NCBI GenBank assembly: GCA_007115705.1
Contig: QXEO01000236.1
Span: forward strand, 1 to 64,000
Direction: 5' to 3'
Length of the DNA stretch: 64,000 nt
Source: Dactylis glomerata
Taxonomy: Eukaryota; Streptophyta; Magnoliopsida; Poales; Poaceae
This document shows, in pieces, positions 42,635-54,501 of the stretch. Made by a program: the position numbers and the translations under genes. Every line of letters begins with the position of its first letter. Position 1 is the first letter of the stretch. Under the pieces are notes generated by a model. It was not told the DNA's origin and searched no databases. It saw only the letters and a program-made list of their open reading frames with translations.

Positions 42635-45600
42635 CTACGCGTAAAAACGTCGTAGCTGTTCTGCGTTCCACGGGTTGCTTTCGTCCTTCCCAGTCTTCTT
42701 GTCTTGTAGTCGATATGCTCCTCCTGGTATGACTTCCGTGACGATGTAAGGTCCCACCCAAGGGGACTCCAATTTCCCATGGCTATCTTGCCTAAGTCGC
42801 AAAACAAGGTCTCCTACCACGAAGGATCGTGGACGAACTCGACTACTATGGTAGTTTCGTAAATTTTGTTGATATTGTGTAGCCCTTTCTAATGCTTTAT
42901 CTCTTGCTTCATCTAGCGCATCGACGTCGTCTTGCAATGCTTCTGTAGATGTCGCCTCATCATATGCTGTCACTCTTGGAGCCTCGTGTGTAACTTCGAC
43001 TGGAAGCACGGCTTCTGCGCTATGGACCAGGAAGAAAGGAGTTTCTTGAGTTGCTGCATTGGGCGTAGTTCTTAGGCTCCACAGAACGGAGGGCAATTAT
43101 TCTACCCAAGCGCTCTTAGCTTTCTCGAGAGGTGCTAAAAGCCTCTTTTTTATTCCACTACTTATCAAGCCATTGGCTTTTTCGACTTGCCCGTTTGTCT
43201 TCGGGTGCGCCACAGATGCAAATTTAAGCTTGATCCCCAATCCTTCGCAGTAACTTTTGAATTCTTTTGAGGTAAAATTTGTCCCATTGTCTGTGATGAT
43301 GCTGTGTGGTACACCAAAATGAAAAACTATCGACTTGATGAAGCTGATTACTGCTGTAGAATCTTGGGTTGTCACTGGAGCCGCTTCCACCCATTTGGTC
43401 AATTTATCGACTGCCACTAGCATATAGACATGCCCTCCAGGCCAAGATTTGTGCAACTTTCCCACCATGTCAAGTCCCCATTGTGCAAAGGGCCAGGATA
43501 ATGGTATTGTTTGTAGCTCCGCTGCTGGTGCGTGCGGTCTGGATGCAAACCTTTGACATGCTTCACACTTTCGAACTATATCTTTTGCGTCCTCGATGGC
43601 TGTTAGCCAATAGAATCCCGCTCGAAAAGCTTTTGCCGCTATTGCTCTGCTGCTGGCGTGATGGCCACATACTCCGCCGTGTATGTCTTTTAATATTGTT
43701 TGCCCTTCCTGGGGTGTGACACAGCGTTGTAAAACGCCTGTAATACTTCTCTTGTATAGTTTTCCTTCAATCACGACAAACGCTTTCGCTCTTCGAGTTA
43801 TCCTCTTAGCCTCCACTGCATCTTCTGGTAGCTTTTTATTTATCATGTATGCGAGATATGGCTGCATCCATGTTTCTTCTATCATCATGACCTCCTCTAG
43901 CTCTGTCATAGCCCCCAAGCCTACCGTGGTAGTCGAATTTTTAGCACTTTTTATTGATCTTTCTGCTATTTCTTCCCAAAATACTCCAGATGGTACAGGT
44001 AAGCATTGTGATCCAATATTTGCTAAAGTGTCGGCTTCTTCATTGCTGTTCCTGCTGACGTGAGAGACTTCGCATCCATCGAACGTTCCTTCTAGATAAT
44101 GGTACAGATTCTTGTAGGCCATCATGTTGTCATTGATTGTGTCACACCTGTTCATAACTTGCTGGACAACAAGGTTAGAGTCTCCAAATATCTTTAGGCG
44201 AGTTGCTCCACAAGCTTTAGCCATCTTCATTCTGTGCAACAAAGCCTCGTACTCCGCTTCATTGTTAGAAGCCTGCGGGAAGCTCATCCTTAAGACATAC
44301 TTTAATTTGTCGCCATGAGGCGATATTAACACTACTCCTGCGCCTGCTCCTTGGACTCGCTTTGATCCATCGAAGTACATTGTCCAAGTACTCGATAAAT
44401 CTGGTGGTCCCGTGCTTTGCAGCTCGAGCCACTCTGCTGTAAAATCTGGCAAAATTTGCGACTTGATCGCCTTCCTTTTTTCATACGTGATGTCCATGGG
44501 AGATAGCTCGATTCCCCACAAAGAGACACGGCCTGTTGCTAAAGGGTTGTTCAATATGTTCGATAGTGGTGCTTCATTGACCACTATAATTGGGTGCACA
44601 GTAAAATACTGTCGTAATTTACGTGCAGTAGTGAAGACACTGTATGCCAACTTCTGATAATGCGGGTACCTCTGTTTGGTTGGAGATAGCACTTCACTGA
44701 TGAAATATACCGGTCTTTGGACGCCATGAGCTTTGCCTTCTTCACTTCTTTCGACTACTAGAACTGTACTTACCACCTGATGGGTTGCGGCGATGTACAG
44801 TAATAGTGGCTCTTTTTCTTTAGGTGCGACCAGCACTGGCGGCGTGGAAAGCACTTTTTTCAATTGCGCAAATGCTGCGTCTGCTTCTTCTGTCCACTCA
44901 AATTTGTCGTCTGACTTCTTCATAAGTGCATAAAAAGGGAGCGTCTTCTCCCCTAGTCGAGCAACGAAACGACTTAATGCCGCGACTCGTCCTGCTAATT
45001 TCTGTACGTCATGGAGTTTCGTGGGTTTCCCCATTGTTAGAATTGCTTGAATTTTCTCTGGATTTGCCTCTATTCCTCGTGCTGATACCAAGAATCCCAA
45101 AATTTGCCCTGCTGAAACTCCGAAGGAACACTTTGTCGGGTTCAACTTAAGCTTGAACTTGTTCAGGTTATCGAAGGTTTCTGCCAAGTCGCTGATTAAA
45201 GACTTCTCCTCTCTTGTAGTGATGACTACATCATCAATGTAGACTTGTATGTTGCGCCCTATTTGGCTCCCGAGGCAACTTTGCATCATCCTTTGATAAG
45301 TTGCTCCTGCATTTTTTAGGCCGAATGGCATCACTTGGTAGCAAAACACCCCATACGGTGTGATGAAGGCCGTTTTTTCTTCATCTTCTTTCCTCAGCTT
45401 GATCTGGTTATAGCCAGAATATGCATCCAAAAAGGAAAGCCTTGCGCAGCCCACTGTTGAATCGATTATTTGATCGATGCGGGGTAAGGGGAAGGGATCC
45501 TTTGGACAGTGCTTATTGAGAGACGTGTAGTCGACACATACTCTTTGTACGTCTGTGTTCTTCTTGGGTACTATTACTGGGTTCGACACCCAACTCGAAG

Positions 45601-46450
45601 TTTTGATTTCTCTGATAAATCCAGCACTTTCTAATCTGTGCAATTCTGACGCTATTGCTTTCCTCTTGGGTTCATCAAATCGCCGCAGTGGTTGCTTTAC
45701 TGGTTTCGCCTTGGGATCTACATTTAGTGCGTGCTCGACGAGTTCCCTGGGAACCCCTGGCATGTCCGATGGACACCAGGCGAAGATTTCCCAGCGCTCA
45801 CGGAGGAACTCGACGAGCGCGCCTTCCTATGCGGGATCCAAGTTGACCGCAATTGATGTCGTCTTGTTTGGGTCCGTAGGATGGACCTGTATTTTCTTTG
45901 AATCCTGCGTTGTGTCGAAAGCCTTATCTGGCAGGGATCGTCCAACGTCGGGTAGCACGTTATGATCTGTTTCTCCTTTTAACCTCTCATATTCTGCTGT
46001 CATGCCGAAGGTTTGTGCCATCTTGTTGAATTCTCTGTCGCATGTGTTGGCTACTTCAAAGCTCCCTTGTACTGTGATTGTTCCTTTGGGCCCTGGGATT
46101 TTTAACGTGAGATACGCGTAGTGCGGTACTGCCATGAATTTTCCAAATGCTGGGCGCCCCAGGATTGCATGATATTGTGACGGCCAATCCATAACTTCGA
46201 ACTCCAGTTTCTCTCTTCTATAGTTTTCGCTGCTACCAAAGCAGACGTCGAGTTCTATTCTTCCCAAAGGGTAGTTTGCTGCTCCTGGTACTATCCCGTG
46301 GAAAGAGCAATCTGTTGGCTTTAGACTCGTCGGTGATATGCACATAGCCTTTAGTGTTCTAGCATATATTAAGTTTATGCCGCTCCCTGCATCCATGAAC
46401 ACTCTTCCGATGTCGTATCCTCCTATTTGCGCTTTTAGAACCATAGGCAA
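42635..46450 (-). pseudogene. Gypsy pol: protease, RT, RNase H, integrase; two stops
   Basis: One frame throughout. The protease has FMDAGSGINLIY (about 46390). RT runs from about 45700: SSWVSNPVIVPKKN, DYTSLNKHCPKDPFPLP, VMPFGLKNAGATYQRMM and catalytic QVYIDDVVI. A first RNase H region is followed by a second RNase H-like domain with TMYFDGSKRVQGAGAGVVL and NNEAEYEALL, which is characteristic of Tat elements. Integrase has HH (GHHASSRAIAAKAFRAGFYW), CEACQRF, and the DDE residues in GLDMVGKL, ITDNGTNF and TNGQVEKANG. TAG at 45824-45826 and TAA at 43097-43099 interrupt otherwise full-length coding. The C-terminal GPYIVTEVIPGGAYRLQD block is intact. Confidence 0.93.
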
Positions 46451-46516
46451 ATGGCCCGGCCTAGGAACTTTCCGTGGGTGATCCGCTCTACTGAACTTGA
46501 CTGGTTGCTCTGACCA

Positions 46517-48763
46517 TCATAGATAATCTGTGGTAGCTGGTGGTGATGATATTGCTAGGTTCACTTGCCTGGATATGCTCTTTCGCTCTTTTTTCGACTT
46601 AGGCACTGGTTGAATCATGGCTGATATGTATACTTGCGACTCTAGGTGCTTTGATAATCTTTGAGTTTGATATCCTTGGCTTCTATGTTTTCCTTCTTGC
46701 CTTCCTTCTTGGCTCGAGCCCATGGCACCTTGCAACCTTAGGAATGTTCGACAGTCCTTCATCTGGTGATTTGAGACCCTTTTCCCGTCGAGGTACGCGT
46801 AGTGGATTCGACAAGGTCCGTATAGCATATCCTCAGCCGAAGGACCAGAGTATCTTGATTTTTCTGTCCCTTTTGCCTAAAACCTCCTACTTTCGTACCC
46901 TTCCTCTTCTTCTAGTACATAACCTGCGGCTACCTGATTTCGCCTTCCTTGGTTACCCCCGCTGCGGTATCGTCTCCTCTGTCGACTTGTTCTATCGACT
47001 TCTGGCGAACGTCCTCTTTTATTGTTATACGCGTCCTCTCCATCAGCAAATTTGTTGGCTTGTTCCATTAGCTCAGCTACTGTCGTAGGTCTTGTTCTTC
47101 CTATTTCTTCCACAAGGTCTGAGCGACGAAGTCCTTCCGAAAAAGCGTCTATTGCTCGTTCGTCGGAGACGTCCTCTGCTGAGTTTTTAATTATACTCCA
47201 GCGTTGTATATAAGAACGTAGCGTTTCGCCTTTCCTTTGCACACATGCTTTAACTTCTTCCAGTGATGCTGGGCGTTTGTAGGTGGAACGAAAATTTCTT
47301 GCGAATTGACTTTCGAGTTCCCCCCAGCTTCCAATGGATTCGTCGGGTAGGGTGTTCAACCAAGACCGGGCAGCGCCGGTGAGGTGTAGCTGCAAACTTT
47401 GCATTGCGGTCGCCTTTGTTCCTCCTAATATCTGTACTGCTTGTAGATAATCTGATAGCCACAATGTGGGTTCCTGCGATCCGTCGTACTTGCTCTGATC
47501 ATGAGGTAATTTAAATCCTTTGGGTACTCGCGTTTTGCGAACCCTACGGGTAAAGCATAACGCCCCCATATCTTTATCATCGTCTTCGTAATTTTCTTCC
47601 CTCCAAGCATGCCGCAATTTATCTACTCGAGCTTGTGCTATTATACTTCTTGCATCCTCCTTCCTTTTCCGTCGCTTTCTCTCTTCTGATGATTCACTAT
47701 AGTCATCGCTTGAGTACTTGTACCTGAACTTCTCCTTGCCGCTTCCCTTGTAACTTGTCGACTTCAACTCTGGGGCTTGCTCCCTGATTTTACCTTCTAC
47801 TATTCCGAGGCTTCGTATCGCGGCTCGGTGCATATCTTCTCGCGGGTCCCCATGCTCTGGTCTTGTGGCTAGTAAATACGCTTGTGCTGCTGCCAATGCC
47901 GCCTCTGGCGTTTTTTGTATCAGGTCATCTTCCTCCTCTTCTAGCTGTGGGGTGGGGCTCCTCGAATACCCCTCTTCTCTGTCGCGTGCTGTTACCCCCC
48001 TTCTGTGTTTTGGATCTCCACGCCTCTCTCTGCTATATTCTGAGTCTTCACTATAGTCTTCCCCGTATTCTTCCCTTGATATGCCGTTGTTGTCTTGAAA
48101 CATCATGTCTCTTTCCTTCCTTAGTTTCTTCTTGTGTTGGTATAGTGCATACTGATATCCCATGAGAACTTCTCTTCGCGATCCCTCGGGTACTTCTGTA
48201 CCATGATTAATGGCTGATGTAATCATCCTCCATTCACCAGCCGAGACATGGACTTTCTCTTTTTCCTTTTTGTTGTGATTTTTCACTTTGTCGACTTGCC
48301 TGTCGAACTTTTTGCTTCCTTCGCTGTTATTTCCATCTTCTGCTTCAGTGATAATAACGCATAACTGATGTACTTTGGAGACGCCGCTGCTTCCTACGGC
48401 GAAGTCCCTTGCGTTGTTGTGCGTCTGGCACGCTTTTTCTTCTGAGTCGAATTTTTCCTGAATTTCGTCGCTTTCTGTGAGTAATGCTTTTTCTAAGCTG
48501 ACCGGCGAGTTTACCTCGCTGGAAGAGCCTTCTGATGATTCCAGTGCTTCCTTTGTTTCGGGCTTGCTTGCCGATGGATCTTGATCTTGTTTCGTCGGAT
48601 CCGAAAGGCGAGAGGAACCCGACGGCCCGATGAAGATGCTCAAACTTCCAATTTTTAGTTCCACCTCTTGACTTCTGTCGACTTCTGGACTGCTGTTGGC
48701 TAAAAGCGAAAAAGCCGTCGAATTCATGGTTCCAACGCCCAGAGTCCCCACGGTCGGCGCCAA
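46517..48763 (-). pseudogene. Gypsy gag, one internal TAG
   Basis: The start codon at 48761-48763 lies directly beside the LTR and overlaps the PBS region. The N-terminal ~250 residues are acidic and Ser-rich. Retrotrans_gag follows with LPHDQSKYDGSQEPTLWLSDY, ATAMQSLQLHLTGAARSWL, LESQFARNFRSTYKRP and LRSYIQRWSIIKNSAEDVSD. A TAG at 46877-46879 interrupts the frame. Beyond it is a zinc-finger-like CRIHYAYLDGKRVSNHQMKD-CRTF segment ending at a TGA at 46514-46516, after which the same frame enters protease. These two stops, with the two in pol, are the only visible lesions. Confidence 0.9.
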
Positions 48764-48764
48764 T

Positions 48765-49099
48765 TGACGAGGGTTAACTTGACAAATGTCCTAGATGAAG
48801 GACTTAGGATCGGGGAGATAGGGCGTCGGATGAACTCGAAGGTAAAGTTAGTCGAAATAGGTGTGTATCGAAAGTAAACTTGGGTATTCAACCTGGCTTG
48901 CTTTCAATCTGCCCTACACCGTCCCCTCCTGGCCCCTATATATAGGTGGCCAGGTCTCGAGGATCGGGTAGGGTTCGATACAGATTACAAATATCGACAT
49001 ACGGTATTAACTCGTATTCGACTATCATTACAATTGGGCCTAGCTTATCGGGCCTCAGGGGTACTCAACTAACGGGCTCTATTAACTATACCCTTGTCA
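48765..49099 (-). repeat. 5' LTR of the Gypsy element
   Basis: 335 bp with two C/T differences from the 3' LTR (positions 4 and 16 of the plus-strand reading). The PBS on the minus strand, TGGCGCCGACCG, abuts it at 48763. Confidence 0.95.
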
Positions 49100-49383
49100 G
49101 CCACCGACCTCTTCTTTTCGAAGAGTTGATTCCTTGCATATCTTATTTGAAGTCTTGGTGTTCTCTCTTGGTGTTGTTTCTTAATTTGATATGGGAAGGC
49201 ACTTGCATTGGATTTTTCGTTGATTTGTTCTTGCAATGTCAAGTGCCGAGAACCACTCCATGATTGCTCTCTCACCTAAGCCATTCTATCTCAAGACATC
49301 TAATCTATGCACACGAGTTCATTTTTCGTCAAAAATAACTTCTGTTTTTGAAAATTTCGAAGTGATCTGTTTTTGGCTCCCAG

Positions 49384-49687
49384 GCCGGAATATCCGCCCC
49401 CTTGGGCGGAATATCCGGTGGGGCCGGAATATCCGCCCCCTTGGGCGGAATATCCGGTGGGGCTGGATATTCCGGGCTCACTTTGGCCGGAATATCCGTC
49501 CGGCTCATGGCTGGGCATATAAAGGGAGGGGTCGGGGGCAGTTCTTTTCCCCCACCCCTAGGGTTCCCCAGCCGCCGCCGCTGCCTTCCCTCCTCCACCG
49601 CCGGAGCTCCGGCCATCCTTTCGGCCTCTCCACATCGGTGTTGGGTCTCCTCCTCCTCGGGAGGGTCTTCACCAAGCCGTTTTTGCC
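49384..49687 (+). promoter_or_regulatory. Internal promoter of the Copia accessory gene
   Basis: A cluster of GGCCGGAATATCCG-type inverted repeats (49384-49500) precedes a TATA box catataaag (49516-49524). A C-rich leader follows with a start codon at 49688. The order, inverted-repeat cluster then TATA, copies the layout of this element's LTR (25868-26257). Confidence 0.65.
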
Positions 49688-51586
49688 ATGGATGCGGGTA
49701 TCTCTCTCATCTCCTTTCCCTAGGATGTGATGTTACCTTTTTGCATTATCTCGGTGATTGGCCCTCTATTTGTTGTTCTTATCTCGCATGAATCTTATTG
49801 TATGTGTCATCTTCCCTGATCTATCAAATTCATGTGATGCAGCAAGCTGTTACAAAAAAATTCGAGGGGGCGGATTATCCGGCCCCCCTGGCCGGATAAT
49901 CCGGCCTGGCAATTTTTTAAAAAAAAAATTACTGCCATCAATTTGATTTCTCGTGTGAAGATTGCCCTTTCATACAACATGATTCGTGTTTATCTTTCAG
50001 TAACTCGTGTGCATATGCTTATCCCCATACTATCCATGTCTCTCTCTTTCACAGGTGATTCGAGTTTGCCGAAGCGCAAGCGCCGGTTGATTCAGAATGA
50101 AGACGGAGTCCTAGTTGATGAGGTTGCTATCCGTCAGCGTCAGAGGGAGGCTGCTAGGAAAGCTGAGAAAGAAAAGGCAGCCAAGGCTCAAGCCCGTTGT
50201 CGCAAAGGCAAAGCGAATTGTCCCAACTACAAGACCATGCCTGAGGCCAAATACATTCTTGTGCGGCGCAACAATTGGTACACCACACCCAGAGATGAAG
50301 ACATTGAGGACTATGGTTTTTGGAATGAAGAGTAGTGGGGTATCTTTCGTGATGTCTATGAGCCTCTCAAGAATCCATGTCGTCTGATGCATCCTATTGA
50401 CTTTGATCACCTCCGTAGCAAGACCTATTTTGATGAAGCAGTTTCTGTGGTTGAGAAGATGGGATTGATGGGATTGGCTACCATTCAGTGCAACTATAAC
50501 CCTGGCCTCATCAAGCAGTTTTATGCCACTCTTGTGATATTGCCTAATCCTCAGAAGTCTATGAAGTGGATGACTAGAGAGCATGAGTGTACATCGGACT
50601 TCTCTACGTTTGCCTCTCTCTTGGGGTATGCGTATAATGGGGAGACTCTAGTGGGTCGCCGTGTTCACAATCTGGGGACTAAGCCTGACAAGGATAAGCT
50701 CTATGACCTCTATGACTCCACAGGCGTTGTGGGCTTTATCAATGGCCTGCATCCACTCTATGATCAGCTTGTCCGCATTTTCAGAGAGAACATTGCTCCT
50801 AGTGGTGGTAACAATGATGCCATTCGCACTTCGCTTGTTGACCTCCTATCTCTTGCTCATGACTGTGCTACTTCGACTGACCCGGATGAGGACTTTACTC
50901 TTGATATGATGGATTTCATCTTTTATGAGATTAAGGATGTTATCATTCAGAGGAACACTATGCCCTATGCTCCCTATATCATGCTCCTCATCAAGCATGA
51001 CCTTGGAGATTATGATATCCATGATGACTGTGTTGATCACCTAGCCAAGAAGATGTATGTCAAGAAGAAGAAGACTCCTGCTCCATCCTATCCTAGCACC
51101 TTCATGGCTGATGCGAGGTCGAGTGCTTCTACTCGTGATCAGAGGGCTGCTGCTTCTACTATGTCTAGAGAGGTGAGAAAGCTCAGTTGGTTTGAGAGGA
51201 ATGTTCTATGCATGAAGGTTGAGATCCACCGTGAGAACTATCAGGCCTATGTTGAGAGGAAGAGTATTCAGGACACTCAGCAGCTGATCCTACACCATCC
51301 CAGTGGTGCTCAGACCGCCGATCCCACCCCTACCGCACCTACGTCCTATGAAGCTTGGAACACCGATCGCTACAACTGGGTTGATATGCAGAAGCATCTC
51401 TTTGCTGCTCCAGATGCTCCCTCAGGAGATACTCATGCAGAGGCTGAGGAGGACATGGAGGATGAAGATGCTGGAGATGATGAAGATGCTGGAGGTGATG
51501 AAGACGATGACGGAGATGATGATGATGATGATGGCAGAGATGACTATGCTGAGGACTCCAACGACATCGGTGATTGGGAGGATTGA
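49688..51586 (+). pseudogene. Copia accessory (env-position) gene, two exons, acidic tail; one stop
   Basis: Exon 1 (49688-49697, ATG GAT GCG G) joins exon 2 (50055-51586) through a 357-bp GT-AG intron (gtatct at 49698; ctttcacag to 50054). The join keeps the frame of the long downstream ORF: MDAGDSSLPKRKRRLIQ with a possible nuclear signal, a Lys/Ala/Glu-rich helix, TAG at 50333-50335 (codon 97), then a long domain with GLMGLATIQCNYNPGLIKQFY, MKWMTREHECTSDFSTFASL and LGYAYNGE. That domain resembles the 'putative plant transposon protein' family of retroelement accessory ORFs. The tail is almost only Asp, Glu and Gly. No signal peptide or membrane helix is evident, so an envelope role is unlikely. 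Confidence 0.75.
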
Positions 51587-52148
51587 TTCCTCGGGGCGTG
51601 TAGCATCGCTCTTCTCCCTTTTTGGTGTCTTGATGCCAAAGGGAGAGAAGTAGTTCTATTAGGAGTCTCACGGGATTTGCATGGGTGGGAACACAAGCTT
51701 GCGCGTTTATCATTCATTTGGCGCTTATGTTTCTTCTTATTTTACTTGCTTTAAGTTTGGAACAATGTGTGTGGTTTATTTGCTACTACTTGCTTTAAGT
51801 TTGGAACAATGTGTGTGGTTTATTTGCTACTATGGTGTGTATGAGACTATGCCATATGCTTTATATGTGCTTTGTGGAACATTATTGTGAGCTCATGGTA
51901 TATGTGTGAGATGTCTATGGAATTTGGTCTGGTTTCTCGTTATTATCATATTTGGAATTCCATATTGATTGAATTATCTATGAAGAGGTATGCTTCCTAC
52001 AAACTCTTGTGGTTCTCCTTCAAACTTAATTGTGTAGATGCACACATTTAGGGGGAGCCTTATTACTTGCTCATATATTTGTTGTTTGAAATATTTGATC
52101 TCTCTTGCAAATCCTAGTGTTGTGATCTAACACCAAAAAGGGGGAGAT
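51587..52148 (+). other. Copia 3' region and polypurine tract
   Basis: It contains a tandem duplication of about 49 bp (acttgctttaagtttggaac, near 51738 and 51787) and no ORF of note. The tract aaaaagggggagat at 52135-52148 directly precedes the 3' LTR and is the PPT that primes plus-strand synthesis. Confidence 0.85.
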
Positions 52149-53405
52149 TGAAAGTGCATACTTTGTATCCCTCATGTTTTGTGTGTTAGATAACAACATT
52201 AGGAATTTTAAGTGTGTGCTAAGTGGTGCAGATTTTACAGCTCAAGAAATGGCTAAGTCATTGGAATGGCGTCTCCCTGTTCCAGGCTGGATAATCTGGC
52301 CAGGGGCCGGATAATCCGCCCTCCCAGCGAGGCATCAGAAAAATGGCTAAGTCCTTTGGCCGGCGTTCCCCTAGAATGGGGCCGGATATTCCGACCAGGG
52401 GCCGGATAATCCACCCCCCACCGTGAGTGCTCGAAAAATGGCTAAGGACTTTCGTCGGCGTCAACCAGATACGGGGCCGGATATTCTGGCCAGGGGGCCG
52501 GATAATCTGCCCCCCTCGAAGACTTCAGAATTTCTGCTAAGGACCAAGCTCGGCGTCAACCAGTAACCCGGGCGGATATTCCGGCCAGGGGGCCGGATAA
52601 TCCGGCTGGCCGGATAATCCGGCCATACTTTGGCCGGATAATCCGCCCCTCCAACTCAGCAATGGCTACATTTTGGGAGGGGCTATAAATACCCCTCCCC
52701 TTCTTCAACCTCCAACTGCTCGTCCTGCTCAAGAAGAACACCCCATTTGAAGCCACCAAAATCACAAGATCTCCTCCCTCAACCCACCAAAGCTCTTGAT
52801 CTTTGGAGAATCGAAGGAGAAGGCCTTGATCTACATCGTCACCGAAGCGATTTACTTTCCCCTCTCATTTGCTTGAGGGCCCTTGTGTCTTGGGTTCCCT
52901 TGTGTCCCTTGACCTTGATTTGTGTGATTGATATCTTGATACTTGTTGATTGATTGCTTTGTGGTGCTTGGGAGCCTCCAATTCAGTTGTGGAGTTGTGC
53001 CCCAAGTTTGTAAAGGCCGGTTCCGCCTTGAGGAATCCCTTAGTGGAAAGTGGGCTAGGCCTTTGTGGCGGAAGCTTGCACCGGAGAATAGGGTGAGCCT
53101 TTATGGCGTTGGTTAGGCCTTTGTGGCAACCACACCTCTCCAACGTAGACGTACTTCCCCTAAAAAGGAAGGAACTACGGGAATTACATCCGTGTCTCCG
53201 TGTGCTCTACTCTCGGTTTCCTCTATCCTTTATTGCCTTTACTTATTGTATCTTGCTTAGTTTGCTAGTTGTCATATAGGTAAATTCACCTTAGTTGCAT
53301 ATCTAGAGAATTTACCTTTTGTGTCAAGCCTAAATTGAAAAAGAATTAAAATTTGAGTAGCACCTATTCACCCCCCCCCCTCTAGGTGCCCATATGATCC
53401 GTTCA
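52149..53405 (+). repeat. 3' LTR of the Copia element
   Basis: 1257 bp, with the TATA box at about 52683-52691. Compared with the 5' LTR it has extra segments near 52600 (one more inverted repeat) and 53100-53120 (a duplicated taggcctttgtggc). It shows about 3% substitutions, mostly transitions. Confidence 0.95.
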
Positions 53406-53654
53406 CCTACCATATCATAAGATTCATGTTTTTGAAAATCGGCACTTCTCCAAATCGAGAATACAGACAGAATTTTAGGATTCTCCTTTTGGACAAAGAC
53501 TTTTATGCAGACTTTTTCTAGATTATCTACGCCATATTGTATTCTTGTAAGATAATAGACGCTAGCTAAAGATCCACTGGTTGCTACATCATAAGCACAT
53601 TGGGAGCATAATAATTGTAACCATATACATATAAATGACAGCAATGGAATCCCA

Positions 53655-53905
53655 ATTCCCTGGGGCTTGATACCGTTGTCGATGTTGTTGATGCAGTAGA
53701 ATATATATAGAACTATTGTTAATCATCAATCCATTGTGACCTAAAGCCAAGCAACATTATTCTTGCTGACAACATGAGTGCCCGAGTTGCAGACTTTGGC
53801 ATAACATGGGTGCTTGAAGAAGATTTAAGCAAGAGGATGATGCAAAATCATATAGCACAATTGTAGAGAATCATTAGTTCCATATTCTATGTTGCTCCAG
53901 GTGAC
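53655..53905 (+). pseudogene. Receptor-like kinase fragment
   Basis: The plus strand encodes a diverged kinase core: VVDVVDAVEYI in one frame, then in another the catalytic loop IHCDLKPSNIILA and the magnesium-binding VADFG. A stop follows, then a shifted FYVAPG that corresponds to GYVAPE of the activation segment. The HCDLKPSN form is typical of LRR receptor-like kinases. Stops, frameshifts and a missing remainder make it a relic. It lies just outside the Copia 3' LTR, and no matching piece was found on the 5' side. Confidence 0.75.
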
Positions 53906-54501
53906 TGAAATCCTTTTAGCGGTGTCTTGCTCTTCATACAAATATTGCATATTTGCATCTAAGTTGCTAATAAAAAATGCACAGCTGCAGAGTAGGGGAG
54001 GTTGTGCAGTCTCAACTCATAGTGATATTTATAGTCCTGAAAAGCTTTTTTTTCAAATTGGAGGCTATGCCCCAGCCTCTGCATTGAGAGATGCATATGA
54101 CCGTCTTTATTATTTTATTTCATAAAGGTCTGATAAATATTATATATCAAAAACCCGAAGTCACCATGCAACACCTACACACCCGACAATAAGTGAAAAT
54201 CATGCCAACAAGGACTTGTGCCCAGAAAACACGAAAATCCCTCATCAACTAGGTACCGGGAACATCACGTATCCTGAGACACCCACTAAGTGAAACAGGA
54301 GCGCTCATCCAGTAACCTAACAAGTTGCTGCTTGAGATTTTAGTTTTACCGAAAGAAGTGCAACAGACAATACATTTAAGGATTGATTTGATCTACAAAA
54401 ATTTGTGGGCGATGCTCTTCCAGATAAAACCTAGGAGATAGCTACCCAACAATTTGACTTCACACACAGAACCAGATTATAGCACTACAGGTAGTAGAAT
54501 C
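53906..54501. other. Intergenic, nothing recognised
   Basis: AT-rich sequence after the kinase relic. Short frames only. It ends at the LTR boundary at 54502. Confidence 0.6.

Larger units (their letters stand above)
40260..49099 (-). mobile_element. Young Tat-like Gypsy element with an antisense accessory gene, TSD GCCAC
   Basis: The 8840-bp element has 335-bp LTRs at 40260-40594 and 48765-49099 that differ at two positions only (both C/T). Flanks GCCAC at 40255-40259 and 49100-49104 are identical. On the minus strand the order is LTR, PBS (TGGCGCCGACC..), gag, protease, RT, RNase H, integrase, about 2 kb with an antisense ORF, PPT (ATCTCAGGGGCTAC), LTR. Gag to integrase lies in one frame of about 2040 codons broken by four stops. 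The antisense ORF and the pol motifs suggest the Tat lineage, but no tree was made. Confidence 0.94.
25738..53405 (+). mobile_element. SIRE-type Copia element with two nested insertions, TSD CCTAC
   Basis: LTRs at 25738-26951 and 52149-53405 both begin TGAAAGTGCATAC and end GTTCA. The flanking 5-bp repeats CCTAC (25733-25737 and 53406-53410) are identical. Without the insertions at 30515-37654 and 40260-49099 the element is about 11.7 kb. The order is LTR, PBS, gag, protease, integrase, RT, RNase H, accessory gene, PPT, LTR. Several stops and frameshifts make gag-pol inactive. LTR divergence is about 36 substitutions over 1.2 kb by hand count. Confidence 0.96.

Noticed and set aside
49300..49616. 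Minus-strand ORFs with repeated GYSGPTGYSAQGG
   Set aside because: Antisense translation of the inverted-repeat cluster in the internal promoter.
49688..51586. Envelope protein (as in SIRE1-type elements)
   Set aside because: No signal peptide, transmembrane helix or coiled-coil fusion-like region is visible; the tail is poly-acidic and the start is basic.
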